Of a DNA stretch of 16,673 bases, positions 1 to 6,042 are shown piece after piece (position 1 is the first letter of the stretch; each line of letters begins with the position of its first letter). Source of the stretch: Phycisphaerales bacterium UBA4658. Its GTDB lineage: Bacteria; Planctomycetota; Phycisphaerae; Phycisphaerales; UBA1924. The stretch covers positions 336-17,008 of the forward strand of contig DHLW01000019.1 in assembly GCA_002405485.1 (NCBI GenBank). The letters run 5' to 3'. Under the pieces are notes generated by a model that was given only the letters and a program-made list of their open reading frames with translations, did no database searches and was not told the origin of the DNA. Both the position numbers and the translations under genes were made by a program.

Positions 1-1391
1 GCGAACTTGATCCCGAACTTGCGCATCATGCGTCCGGTGACACGCTCGGCATGCCCGCGCCGGACGCTTGCTTCGTTGACGGCCAGCGAGAGCCGGAAGT
101 GCTCAAGCAGCACCGCCCGCTGCTCGCCGAGCGTCGGCGGCGAGGGCTCGCGTCCGGCCATCATCTCGCGTGCTTGGCGGAAGATCCACGGATTGCCGAT
201 GCACCCGCGGGCCACGCTCACGCCCGTGACGCCCGTGTATCCCAACATGCGAAAGATGTCGTTGACCTCCCACACGTCGCCGGAACCGAAGATGATCTTG
301 TCCGGGTTTCTTCGCACAAGGTCTCGCAAGAACGTCCAGCGGCTGGGGCCGATGTACTTCTGCTGCACGGTGCGTGCGTGCACCGTGGCCCAGCTATAGC
401 CCATCGCGTAGGCCGCGTCGAAGATGCGTTCAAACGCCGCGGCCATCTCGGGCGTGTCGTCAAAGCTCCGACGCAGCTTGACGGTGCAGGGAATCTCCCT
501 CGGCACCGCCTCGCGTACGGCCTCAAGAATCTCGATCGCGCCATCGGGCTCCTGAAGCCAGTGCCCGCCGCGGGCTTTCTTGCTGATCTTCTTCACGGGG
601 CAAGCGAGGTTGACGTCGATGGGCTCGAAGCAAAGTGACGAAGGAACCGAGTGACGGAGTGACGAAGAGGGAGAAGAACGGCTTGAGTTCTTGGCCCCTC
701 GGCCACTCGACCTCTCGGCCTCCTCGTTCACCTCATCAATCAGCGTCTCGCACGTTTCTTCCTCAACCGCACAGCAATCCCCCCCAACCCCCCCATCGCC
801 CAAGTCCCCGAGTCCCTCGGTCGGGTCGATCCGCCCGATCTGCGTGCCCTTGCCCTCGCCCGGCAGGCGCAGGTGCTGTGAGCGGATCTCCTCGATCTGC
901 ACGGCCGTGAGGTCCTTGTACGCGAGCGTGCGATAGAACTTGTCGCCCCTCCTTCCCTGCTCGGCCACCTTCAACGCGGCGGCCGCCATCTCCTTGGCAT
1001 CGCTCCCCATAATCTGGCACGCCAGCGGGTGATCTTCAACGCCGCCCGGAATGTTGTCGTGCAGCTCGCCCAGGTCGGCCTTGGTGAACCCGCGTCCGCC
1101 GGCGATGAGCGTGCGATCCAGCAGCGCTTCGGTCACGCAGAACGGGCAGCCATGGCGGCGGGCGATGATCCGCATCGCCGCGTCGGAGTATCCGGCCAGC
1201 CCGGCCTGAAAGAACGGCGCGTCAAACGCTGGCACGAGCTCGCGGAGTCTGGCGTCGACCTCGCGATGCCCCAGACGGCCCGTCCAGGCGCAGTCCTGGT
1301 CGCCTCTGGCGATCCGCCCGGCGTCATACTCCTCGACGCCGGGCGCGATCGCGGGCATCGGGGGCGTCGCGTTGTTGCTCGTCACGGACAT
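1..1391 (-). CDS. dusB: tRNA-dihydrouridine synthase (Dus, DusB-like), 3' end outside window
   Basis: This is a flavin enzyme that reduces uridine to dihydrouridine in the tRNA D-loop. The minus frame is open from the ATG at 1391 to the window edge, 463 codons without a stop; the C-terminus is missing. Visible motifs in family order are an N-terminal TIM-barrel strand (APFFQAGLAGYSD, about residue 57), a CQIMGSDAKEMAAAA segment near 130, the catalytic-cysteine loop VNLACPVKK (Cys about 264), VKLRR, a THG-like VHART, an FGSGDV strand and an ARGCIGNPWIF phosphate-binding loop. The CP-x-KK loop is what suggests DusB rather than DusA or DusC. In E. coli DusB the catalytic Cys is near residue 100. 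Here it is displaced by an N-terminal extension of about 50 residues and an insertion of about 100 residues (roughly 146-254) just before the Cys strand. The distal part of the insertion is Glu/Ser-rich and encoded by 8-bp periodic DNA. The frame stays open across it, so I call an intact but enlarged protein. No strong Shine-Dalgarno precedes the ATG and no in-frame upstream start was found nearby. Confidence 0.9.
   Translation of the reverse strand, partial: MSVTSNNATPPMPAIAPGVEEYDAGRIARGDQDCAWTGRLGHREVDARLRELVPAFDAPFFQAGLAGYSDAAMRIIARRHGCPFCVTEALLDRTLIAGGRGFTKADLGELHDNIPGGVEDHPLACQIMGSDAKEMAAAALKVAEQGRRGDKFYRTLAYKDLTAVQIEEIRSQHLRLPGEGKGTQIGRIDPTEGLGDLGDGGVGGDCCAVEEETCETLIDEVNEEAERSSGRGAKNSSRSSPSSSLRHSVPSSLCFEPIDVNLACPVKKISKKARGGHWLQEPDGAIEILEAVREAVPREIPCTVKLRRSFDDTPEMAAAFERIFDAAYAMGYSWATVHARTVQQKYIGPSRWTFLRDLVRRNPDKIIFGSGDVWEVNDIFRMLGYTGVTGVSVARGCIGNPWIFRQAREMMAGREPSPPTLGEQRAVLLEHFRLSLAVNEASVRRGHAERVTGRMMRKFGIKF
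633..722. repeat. Degenerate 8-bp periodic repeats inside the dus insertion
   Basis: Read on the plus strand, 633-664 splits into four octamers: aagtgacg, aaggaacc, gagtgacg, gagtgacg. After a 26-nt purine-rich spacer, 691-722 splits into ttggcccc, tcggccac, tcgacctc, tcggcctc. The octamer length is not a multiple of three, so the encoded residues (on the minus strand) are low-complexity Ser/Arg/Glu/Gly. The tract lies wholly within the extra segment of the dihydrouridine synthase and ends just before its catalytic strand. Confidence 0.7.
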
Positions 1392-1415
1392 TGTGTGGAT
1401 GATATGGTTCGGTGC

Positions 1416-1434
1416 CGCAGGCGTTGCGCCTGTG
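1416..1434. repeat. Hairpin 1 of a related pair (CAGGCG/CGCCTG)
   Basis: A six-base perfect stem CAGGCG (1418-1423) and CGCCTG (1427-1432) encloses the loop TTG. It extends by a G-U and a C-G pair to 1416 and 1434. It sits just upstream of the dus start, in the gap between the divergent dus and lipoprotein genes. No T-tract follows on either strand, so a simple terminator is unlikely. Its right arm GCGCCTGTGT recurs 42 nt further on in the second hairpin. Confidence 0.65.
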
Positions 1435-1457
1435 TGGATCTCATGAACCCGGCATTT

Positions 1458-1476
1458 CACAGGCGGGGCGCCTGTG
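1458..1476. repeat. Hairpin 2 of a related pair (CACAGGCG/CGCCTGTG)
   Basis: A perfect 8-bp stem CACAGGCG (1458-1465) and CGCCTGTG (1469-1476) has a GGG loop. It lies 18 nt upstream of the lipoprotein ATG at 1495. It shares the core CAGGCG/CGCCTG with the hairpin at 1416-1434, giving a REP-like tandem pair in one short intergenic gap. From memory, very similar short palindromes are common between genes in planctomycete genomes; this was not checked. Confidence 0.7.
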
Positions 1477-1494
1477 TCACCAGAGAGCAATCAG

Positions 1495-1908
1495 ATGACG
1501 CGCACGCCAACCACACTCGTCCTGCTCGCTCTTCTCTCGCTCTCCGGCTGTGCCCCGACGCGCGATCCGGACCTTGCCGGCCCAAGCTACCCGACCGACA
1601 AGCCGCAGACCAGCGTCCTCGACATCCAGGTCGTGCGCACCGACTCCACCATCCGCCTGACCAACACCACCGCGCGGGCCTTCGGCAAGAGCCGACTCTG
1701 GATCAACCGCTGGTACAGCCGAGAGATTGACGCGCTCGGCGTCGGCGAGTCCATCGAACTCGATCAGGACTCCTTCCGCGATCAGTATGGCGAGCGATTC
1801 CGCGCCGGCGGCTTCTTCGCCACCCGGGAGCCGCAACGCGTCGAGCTCGTTCAACTCGAGACCGCCGACGGCATCTTGGGCCTCATCGCCGTCAGTCGCC
1901 CGGACTGA
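1495..1908 (+). CDS. Small predicted lipoprotein, function unknown
   Basis: The 137-residue product begins with a short basic n-region (MTRT), a Leu/Ala hydrophobic stretch and the lipobox LSGC with Cys at residue 19, the hallmark of signal-peptidase II processing and lipid anchoring. The mature part has no motif I recognise; it is mixed polar with several short beta-like stretches (VLDIQVV, STIRLTN, RVELVQLET). I prefer the ATG at 1495 over the in-frame GTG at 1474, because the signal peptide then starts correctly and 1474 lies inside a hairpin arm. It is divergent from dus and 83 nt upstream of the HIT-family gene on the same strand. The lipoprotein call is firm; the role is unknown. Confidence 0.75.
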   Translation: MTRTPTTLVLLALLSLSGCAPTRDPDLAGPSYPTDKPQTSVLDIQVVRTDSTIRLTNTTARAFGKSRLWINRWYSREIDALGVGESIELDQDSFRDQYGERFRAGGFFATREPQRVELVQLETADGILGLIAVSRPD

Positions 1909-1991
1909 TCGCCGCGCACAACGCCACCCCGCCCACCCATCTCGAGGCCGCGGGCGGTCCTGCCACGGGGTCGCGCGAGCAACAATCGGTC

Positions 1992-2438
1992 ATGTCTACG
2001 ACCTGCTCGGCCTGTCTTCGGCTGTCTGATCCCGCCGCCGATCCTCTGTACATCGCGACGCTGCGCCAGTCGATCGTCATGCTGCACGAGCACCAGGCCT
2101 ATCCCGGGTGGTGCGTGCTGTACCTCAGGCACCACGCCGAGCACCTGCACGAGCTTCCGACCCGCGTCCGCACCGAGCTCATGCTCGACGTGGCCGATGC
2201 CGCCGACGCCGTGGTTCGAGCGTTCGCTCCGCGGCGTGTGAACTACGAGTGTCTGGGCAACCAACTGGCCCACGTGCATTGGCATGTGATCCCGCGGTAT
2301 TCCCCCCCTCTGGACCCCGATCCTCGGAACGTGGTTTGGGTTCGGGATGGGGCCGAGTTGAACCGAGGGAGTTCCCCAGACGAACGTTTGCGGTCGATTC
2401 GGGCCCTTCGGGCAGCCGGACTGCATGTTGGGGCGTAA
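1992..2438 (+). CDS. HIT family protein (histidine-triad nucleotide hydrolase/transferase)
   Basis: A cytoplasmic protein of 148 residues. HIT proteins hydrolyse or transfer nucleotidyl groups from substrates such as dinucleoside polyphosphates or AMP-amidates, using the histidine triad. The triad reads HVHWHVIPR with His94, His96 and His98, preceded by the expected NYECLGNQLA strand. The N-terminus carries a Cys-x-x-Cys (C5, C8), which in some HIT proteins contributes to a zinc site. Length is normal for the family. The ATG at 1992 has no obvious Shine-Dalgarno. The stop is followed after 13 nt by the DUF3052 gene, so the two are probably co-transcribed. The natural substrate cannot be read from the sequence. 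Confidence 0.88.
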   Translation: MSTTCSACLRLSDPAADPLYIATLRQSIVMLHEHQAYPGWCVLYLRHHAEHLHELPTRVRTELMLDVADAADAVVRAFAPRRVNYECLGNQLAHVHWHVIPRYSPPLDPDPRNVVWVRDGAELNRGSSPDERLRSIRALRAAGLHVGA

Positions 2439-2451
2439 AATACGCACCCCT

Positions 2452-3003
2452 ATGCCGACCACCACCAAGAGCAAGTCCAAGCCCGCCAGCAAGGCCTCCG
2501 CCGGCAAGTCGGCCGCGTCCAAAGCGAGCAAGCCAGCCAAGGCGGCCAAGCCGGCCCCCTCAAAGCCCCCAAAGGCGGGGGGGTCGACGGGACCGCTCGT
2601 GAAGCGACTGGGAATCATCCCGAATCAGGTGGTGGTGCTCATCGACGCCCCGTCGTACTTCCCCGACAAGGTCGGGGCATTGCCCGAGGGCGTTGAGCTT
2701 CGCCATTCCGCCATGCGCGGCGCGGGGTTTGACTTGGCCATTCTGTTCGTGCCCAATCAGAACACGCTGCAGCGGCGGTTCAGCCAGCTCGCCAAGCTCA
2801 TGCGCCCGAACGGCGCGCTCTGGGTCGCCTGGCCGTGCAAGACCAGCGGCTTCCACTGCGACGTGACCTACGACCTTGCCAAGTCCGTGGCCGCCAAGGA
2901 CGGGCTGATCGACTCGGGCACCACCGACATGGACGAGATCTGGACCGGCATGCGTTTCATCGCCAAGCCGGGCGCCATGCCGGTCATCACCGAAATCAAG
3001 TGA
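2452..3003 (+). CDS. DUF3052 domain protein with Lys/Ala/Ser-rich N-terminal tail
   Basis: The 183-residue protein has two parts. Residues 1 to about 47 are almost entirely Lys, Ala, Ser and Pro (SKPASKASAG-type repeats), resembling a histone H1-like disordered tail. Residues about 48-183 match the DUF3052 pattern as I know it: TGPLVKRLGI, a VVLIDAPSYF strand, DLAILFVPNQ, LAKLMRPNGALWVAWPCK, a DVTYDLAKSVA helix, and a C-terminal DEIWTGMRFI strand. The domain has no established enzymatic role that I know. I chose ATG 2452 because the earlier ATG at 2425 lies inside the upstream HIT gene and adds no domain. The tail may bind nucleic acid or polyphosphate; that is inference. Confidence 0.82.
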   Translation: MPTTTKSKSKPASKASAGKSAASKASKPAKAAKPAPSKPPKAGGSTGPLVKRLGIIPNQVVVLIDAPSYFPDKVGALPEGVELRHSAMRGAGFDLAILFVPNQNTLQRRFSQLAKLMRPNGALWVAWPCKTSGFHCDVTYDLAKSVAAKDGLIDSGTTDMDEIWTGMRFIAKPGAMPVITEIK

Positions 3004-3037
3004 TCGCTGGGATGCACACCTGAGACTTGGGCGGCGA

Positions 3038-3057
3038 AGCCTCTCCGCAATGAGGCT
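3038..3057. repeat. Hairpin AGCCTC/GAGGCT
   Basis: A six-base perfect stem (3038-3043 with 3052-3057) surrounds an 8-nt loop, 35 nt after the DUF3052 stop codon. The position suits transcript-end processing or termination, but no T-run follows, so the terminator reading is weak. Confidence 0.5.
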
Positions 3058-3082
3058 CCGTCCGCGCAGAGCCGCAGTCGGT

Positions 3083-3115
3083 GGCACGGCGTGATGCCGT
3101 GGAATGCTCCGTGCC
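3083..3115. repeat. Nested alternative hairpins built on CACGGC/GCCGTG
   Basis: CACGGC (3085-3090) pairs perfectly with GCCGTG (3096-3101) over a 5-nt loop. The overlapping arm GGCACGG (3083-3089) can instead pair with CCGTGCC (3109-3115). The two stems are mutually exclusive. No gene is associated; this is most likely an intergenic palindromic repeat. Confidence 0.5.
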
Positions 3116-3376
3116 GCCTGCCAGCCATCCATTCAAAGGCCGGTGGTTGGGGGCACACGGACAGAGATCCCGCAGTGACACTCATCCACGTTTTGCCTGA
3201 GGAAGCGGAGTACCTCCTCGACGCACTCGACTTGGCCGTTCATGACTCGTGCACACACCCTGCCAAGGTACAGGCGGTGGGGTCCAGCATCGCAGGCAAA
3301 GGCGCGGCGTTCAAAGGCGCCACGCCCCGGATGTAGGCGGTTGGCCCAACTTCGCCGTTCGCCTGAGACTGTGCCC

Positions 3377-3402
3377 CACCCTCGCCGCCCTGAGCGAGGG
3401 TG
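3377..3402. repeat. Hairpin CACCCTCG/CGAGGGTG
   Basis: A perfect 8-bp stem (3377-3384 with 3395-3402) has a 10-nt loop and lies between two converging transcription units. No T-tract follows on either side. Confidence 0.6.
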
Positions 3403-3456
3403 TGCCGATGACCAAGACATGACGCCGGATCAGCGCTCGCTCATCTCGCCATCACA

Positions 3457-3481
3457 CCACCTCGCCCAAGCCGCGAGGTGG
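3457..3481 (-). terminator. Strong GC hairpin downstream of the SMP-30 operon
   Basis: A perfect 9-bp stem, CCACCTCGC (3457-3465) with GCGAGGTGG (3473-3481), has a 7-nt loop. It lies 43 nt beyond the stop codon of the last gene of the minus-strand operon. This is the best terminator candidate in the window. However, the minus-strand sequence after the stem (TGTGATGG) lacks a U-run, so it may instead be a 3'-end stabilising structure or a bidirectional barrier. Confidence 0.5.
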
Positions 3482-3524
3482 CGGCACGCATCACGCCAGT
3501 GGCTGAAGCTGGCCCATCCGTCGC

Positions 3525-3866
3525 TCAACCAAGCCCCTCATCCTCCACCGCCCGCAGTCCCATCGCCCGCCCTGGCACACTCTTCTTCGTCTGCCGAGCC
3601 GGGTTCGACAGATCACTCACGAGCTGAGCCAGTCCCTTGACGTCCTTGGTTGTGATCACGGCACGCACCTGGGCGTCGCTCACGGCGAGCTTGCCGAGCG
3701 AGCGTTCCACGGCCTGCCAGAGCTTCTCGACTTTCTTGGGCTCGCTTGTCAGATAGAGCTCGCTTGCCGACTGCGCGAGCTTGTCGAGCGCGATCGTGTC
3801 AAGGTGCTCGTAATAGCGGCGGACGATGCCGCTCTGGTACTTGCTCAGGTGCTGGCCCTTGGCCAT
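3525..3866 (-). CDS. Conserved-looking small hypothetical protein
   Basis: The 113-residue soluble protein starts MAKGQHLSKYQSGIVRRYYEHLD, continues with helix-rich segments (LDKLAQSASELYL, KKVEKLWQAVERSL) and ends in a basic Arg/Gly tail. I recall similar small proteins in planctomycetes but know no function. There is no signal peptide or membrane segment. It begins 2 nt after the TGA of the SMP-30 gene, so it is the last gene of a tight three-gene operon. The hairpin at 3457-3481 lies just downstream. Despite sitting behind a secreted lactonase-like protein it has no visible catalytic motif; a helical regulator or adaptor is possible but unproven. Confidence 0.72.
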   Translation of the reverse strand: MAKGQHLSKYQSGIVRRYYEHLDTIALDKLAQSASELYLTSEPKKVEKLWQAVERSLGKLAVSDAQVRAVITTKDVKGLAQLVSDLSNPARQTKKSVPGRAMGLRAVEDEGLG

Positions 3867-3868
3867 GT

Positions 3869-4930
3869 TCAGTTGTCCTTCGTGGTCTTGGGTGCTGGTC
3901 GGGGCGTTGGCAGACCCGCGATCAGTGTGCGCACGGCCCAGACGCTGGAGCCGCCGGTGATGAACAGCGTCTTGCGATCAGGGCCCCCGAAGCAGAGATT
4001 GGTCGCCGACCCTTCGATACGGATCACGCCCAGGTGCTTGCCGCCGGCGTCATAGACCCACGCTCCGCCGCTCGCCGCCACGTACACGTGCCCCTGCTCA
4101 TCGACGCGGATGCCATCGGCTCCTGCGGATTTGCCGGCCCGCGGACCCTCGGCGAACTTCAGCTCGGCAAACGGGCGACCTGCGCCGAACGTGCCGTCGG
4201 GATTGACGGCATACGCCCGGACGTTCCCCCGGGATGTGTCGGCGACGTAGATCGTCTTTTCATCCGGGCTCAGAGCGATGCCGTTGGGCGTGGGCATGTC
4301 CTTGACCTGCACGCTCACGGTTCCGTCGGGCGTGAGCAGGTACACCCCGCAGAAATCCAGCCCACGCTCACGTCCGCCGGGCCCGAGGCGCCCAAGCCCA
4401 TACGGCGGATCGGTAAAGTAGATGAGCCCGTCGGAGCGAACGCAAAGGTCATTCGGGCTGTTCAGCGGCTTGCCGTCGAACTTGTCGGCGAGGATGGTCG
4501 GCTCGCCGAGTTTCTCACGCCGAGCGACGGCGCCGGCGTGCTGGGCGATGAGCACGTTCCCCTTGGTGTCCAGCGTGAGCCCGTTGGAATGTCCGCTGGG
4601 TGAGAGCCACGCGGTCGCCTTGCTCTCCGCGAGCGTGCCGTCGGCGGCGGGAGTCCACTTGAAGATGGTGTTCGCGGGAATGTCGCTGAAGAGCAGGAAG
4701 CCGCCTCCCGGAGCGCCAGCGTCGGTGATCCACACCGGTCCCTCGGTGAAGCGATGACCGGTGCAGATCCGCTGCGCACGCACGCCAGAGGCAACGATGC
4801 TCGACGGACCGTCGACCGCCGCATCCGCTGCGGGCTTTGGCGGCTCGGCCGATGGCGGCTTGGGGGCGTCGGTCGGCTGGGCGCCGACGTGGGCGGCGAG
4901 GAACACCGTGACAAGGCACATCCGCTTCAT
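3869..4930 (-). CDS. Exported SMP-30/gluconolactonase/LRE-family beta-propeller protein
   Basis: The 353-residue protein has an N-terminal signal peptide (MKRMCLVTVFLAAHVGAQ, probable cleavage after residue 17). A Pro/Ala-rich linker (about 19-42) follows, then a six-bladed propeller of the SMP-30 type. Family metal-ligand motifs are visible: TEGPVW (Glu63), LNSPNDL (Asn160), PTPNGIAL (Asn216) and GADGIRV (Asp272). Blade signatures such as GLIYFTDPPYG and KTIYVADTSRGN are clear. Relatives hydrolyse sugar lactones or related esters with a divalent cation; substrate specificity cannot be read here. Its ATG overlaps the stop of the upstream Trm112-like gene (ATGA, 4 nt), implying translational coupling, and a conserved hypothetical follows after 2 nt. 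Given the signal peptide, it acts outside the cytoplasm. Confidence 0.9.
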   Translation of the reverse strand: MKRMCLVTVFLAAHVGAQPTDAPKPPSAEPPKPAADAAVDGPSSIVASGVRAQRICTGHRFTEGPVWITDAGAPGGGFLLFSDIPANTIFKWTPAADGTLAESKATAWLSPSGHSNGLTLDTKGNVLIAQHAGAVARREKLGEPTILADKFDGKPLNSPNDLCVRSDGLIYFTDPPYGLGRLGPGGRERGLDFCGVYLLTPDGTVSVQVKDMPTPNGIALSPDEKTIYVADTSRGNVRAYAVNPDGTFGAGRPFAELKFAEGPRAGKSAGADGIRVDEQGHVYVAASGGAWVYDAGGKHLGVIRIEGSATNLCFGGPDRKTLFITGGSSVWAVRTLIAGLPTPRPAPKTTKDN

Positions 4931-5139
4931 GGTCGAGTCTCCACAGGCGTGACGTCGGCGATCGATGATCCGAGAGCATCCGGCAGCAGCACCGGCACGC
5001 CTTCACGCACCAGATACACAACCGCCCCATCAGGGGTGACCAGCGCGGGTTGCCCGTTCACCGTGCGCACACCCAGCGGCCGCCCGGTCGTCGGACACCG
5101 GAGGAGATCAACAACGTCCTTTGGCAGCGGGTCGGCCAT
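4927..5139 (-). CDS. Trm112-like / UPF0434 small zinc-ribbon-type protein
   Basis: The 70-residue product from the ATG at 5139 shows the family pattern: VVDLLRCPTTGRPL near the start, a short central hairpin (VNGQPALVTPDGAVVYLVREG) and the closing VPVLLPD. Eukaryotic and archaeal Trm112 activates methyltransferases; the bacterial role is poorly defined. Only one Cys remains, which is usual for the bacterial branch. The open frame extends upstream to 5334, but that extension reads as Arg/Ser-rich non-protein-like sequence, so I start at MADPLP. Its stop overlaps the start of the SMP-30 gene by 4 nt, making it the first gene of that operon. Confidence 0.82.
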   Translation of the reverse strand: MADPLPKDVVDLLRCPTTGRPLGVRTVNGQPALVTPDGAVVYLVREGVPVLLPDALGSSIADVTPVETRP

Positions 5140-5328
5140 GCGGTCGAAACGGTACGGCGAGCGCGACGAGGACGCGGCCAGTCCGGCAAAGGGAACACGA
5201 CCCGTGTTCGCGATCCTGCCCAGGTTTCCCAGTCCACCTGTTTCGGGCATCTCAACGCGCGCGACCGGCCTTGGGTGTCCAGAGGAAACACGCGAAGTCT
5301 GACAAGGTCCGAGTAAATATCGGTCGCA

Positions 5329-5341
5329 ACCCAAGTTGGGT
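5329..5341. promoter_or_regulatory. Operator-like palindrome ACCCAA-G-TTGGGT
   Basis: A perfect 6-bp inverted repeat with a single central base ends one nucleotide before the TTGACG hexamer at 5343. This is a common placement for a repressor or activator site. It could equally serve the divergent minus-strand operon starting at 5139. The binding factor is unknown. Confidence 0.4.
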
Positions 5342-5342
5342 A

Positions 5343-5371
5343 TTGACGGGCTGTTGCCGATCCGAGATACT
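5343..5371 (+). promoter_or_regulatory. Sigma70-like promoter candidate upstream of the HU-like gene
   Basis: TTGACG (5343-5348, 5 of 6 consensus) is followed after 17 nt by GATACT (5366-5371, 4 of 6). Transcription would run toward the HU-like gene and leave a leader of about 265 nt. The match is good for a GC-rich genome but unsupported by other data. Confidence 0.4.
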
Positions 5372-5644
5372 GATGGAGTCGCTCCCCCCGAGGCGTTCTC
5401 GGCGCGACCATGGTCTTCGGTTCGGTCTGCAAGTCACGCGCGCTGGCCGCTCGATGGGGATCACGGGGAACATGGCAATCCAATAGGGTTGTCCATGCAC
5501 CCGTAGGAACATGAAGCTTCTGAGAGCATCCATTGTGGACGCGGTTCGCGCCGACAGTGGGCTGCCCTGAGAGCGGGCAAATCGATGCGGGTGTGTCCGG
5601 CCCCCATCGGTCCACCGTGGACTTCTCCGAGAGCCAAGTCCGCC

Positions 5645-6010
5645 ATGGCAACGGTGACGAAAAAAGACCTGATCGACCGGATCGCCAATCGCACGGCATG
5701 TACCAGGGGCGACGTCAAGCGCGTCGTTCAGCAGTTTCTTGACGAGATTGTCGAGGAGCTCGGCCGGGGCAATCGGCTGGAGTTCCGGGATTTCGGAGTC
5801 CTGGAAATCAAAGCACGCGCTCCGCGTGTCGCCCAGAACCCCAAGACGCTGCAGCGCGTGAACGTTCCCGCGAAAAAGACCGTGAAGTTCAAGGTCGGTC
5901 GGCTGCTCAAAGATCGATTGGATGGCAAGTCACCGATTGTGGTGGTTCAGACCGAAGCCGCCGCCGGATTGCTCAAGTCCAAGGGTGGCAAGTCGCATCG
6001 CGCCGAGTGA
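5645..6010 (+). CDS. HU/IHF-family nucleoid-associated DNA-binding protein
   Basis: A 121-residue DNA-bending protein. From the ATG at 5645 it reads TKKDLIDRIANRT (helix 1), DVKRVVQQFLDEIVEEL (helix 2), then RLEFRDFGVLEIKARAPR (beta strands). The DNA-intercalating arm VAQNPKTLQRVNVPAKKTVKFK contains the conserved Asn-Pro-Lys, and GRLLKDRL closes the fold. Standard HU is about 90 residues; this one has an additional C-terminal tail of about 25 residues ending in a Lys/Arg-rich SKGGKSHRAE. The open frame extends upstream to 5585, but the fold begins at 5645. It acts in the nucleoid, probably as a dimer. HU versus IHF-beta type cannot be settled by eye. It faces the unknown gene ending at 6043 convergently, with a 32-nt gap. 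Confidence 0.9.
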   Translation: MATVTKKDLIDRIANRTACTRGDVKRVVQQFLDEIVEELGRGNRLEFRDFGVLEIKARAPRVAQNPKTLQRVNVPAKKTVKFKVGRLLKDRLDGKSPIVVVQTEAAAGLLKSKGGKSHRAE

Positions 6011-6042
6011 ACCCCACCGCGCGGTCTGCTCATCGACGCCAA

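Larger units (their letters stand above)
3004..3524. other. 521-nt intergenic region without a convincing gene, rich in hairpins
   Basis: This gap separates the DUF3052 gene (+) from the end of the minus-strand SMP-30 operon, so both flanking genes end into it. Short open frames exist on both strands (for example 3091-3336 + and 3133-3420 -), but none gives a recognisable protein or a supported start. Four clear inverted repeats are present: 3038-3057, 3085-3101, 3377-3402 and 3457-3481. No terminal inverted repeats or target duplication of a mobile element were seen. A decayed insertion cannot be excluded. Confidence 0.6.
5140..5644. other. 505-nt divergent intergenic region with promoter-like signals
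   Basis: This separates the Trm112-like gene (-) from the HU-like gene (+). Open frames in it are composition artefacts without recognisable products. A 13-bp palindrome at 5329-5341 is followed directly by a sigma70-like -35/-10 pair reading toward HU. No tRNA fold was seen. The stretch 5372-5644 could be a long leader or hold an unrecognised small RNA. Confidence 0.5.

Noticed and set aside
51..638. Plus-strand 195-codon frame opposite dus
   Set aside because: Antisense shadow of the dihydrouridine synthase, whose minus frame carries all family motifs.
3091..3420. Overlapping short frames on both strands in the 3004-3524 gap, possibly a transposase remnant
   Set aside because: No DDE or Y1-type motif, no terminal repeats and no supported start; treated as non-coding.
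5343..5644. Possible tRNA or small RNA in the HU leader
   Set aside because: No cloverleaf, T-loop consensus or CCA end could be found; a small RNA cannot be shown by eye.
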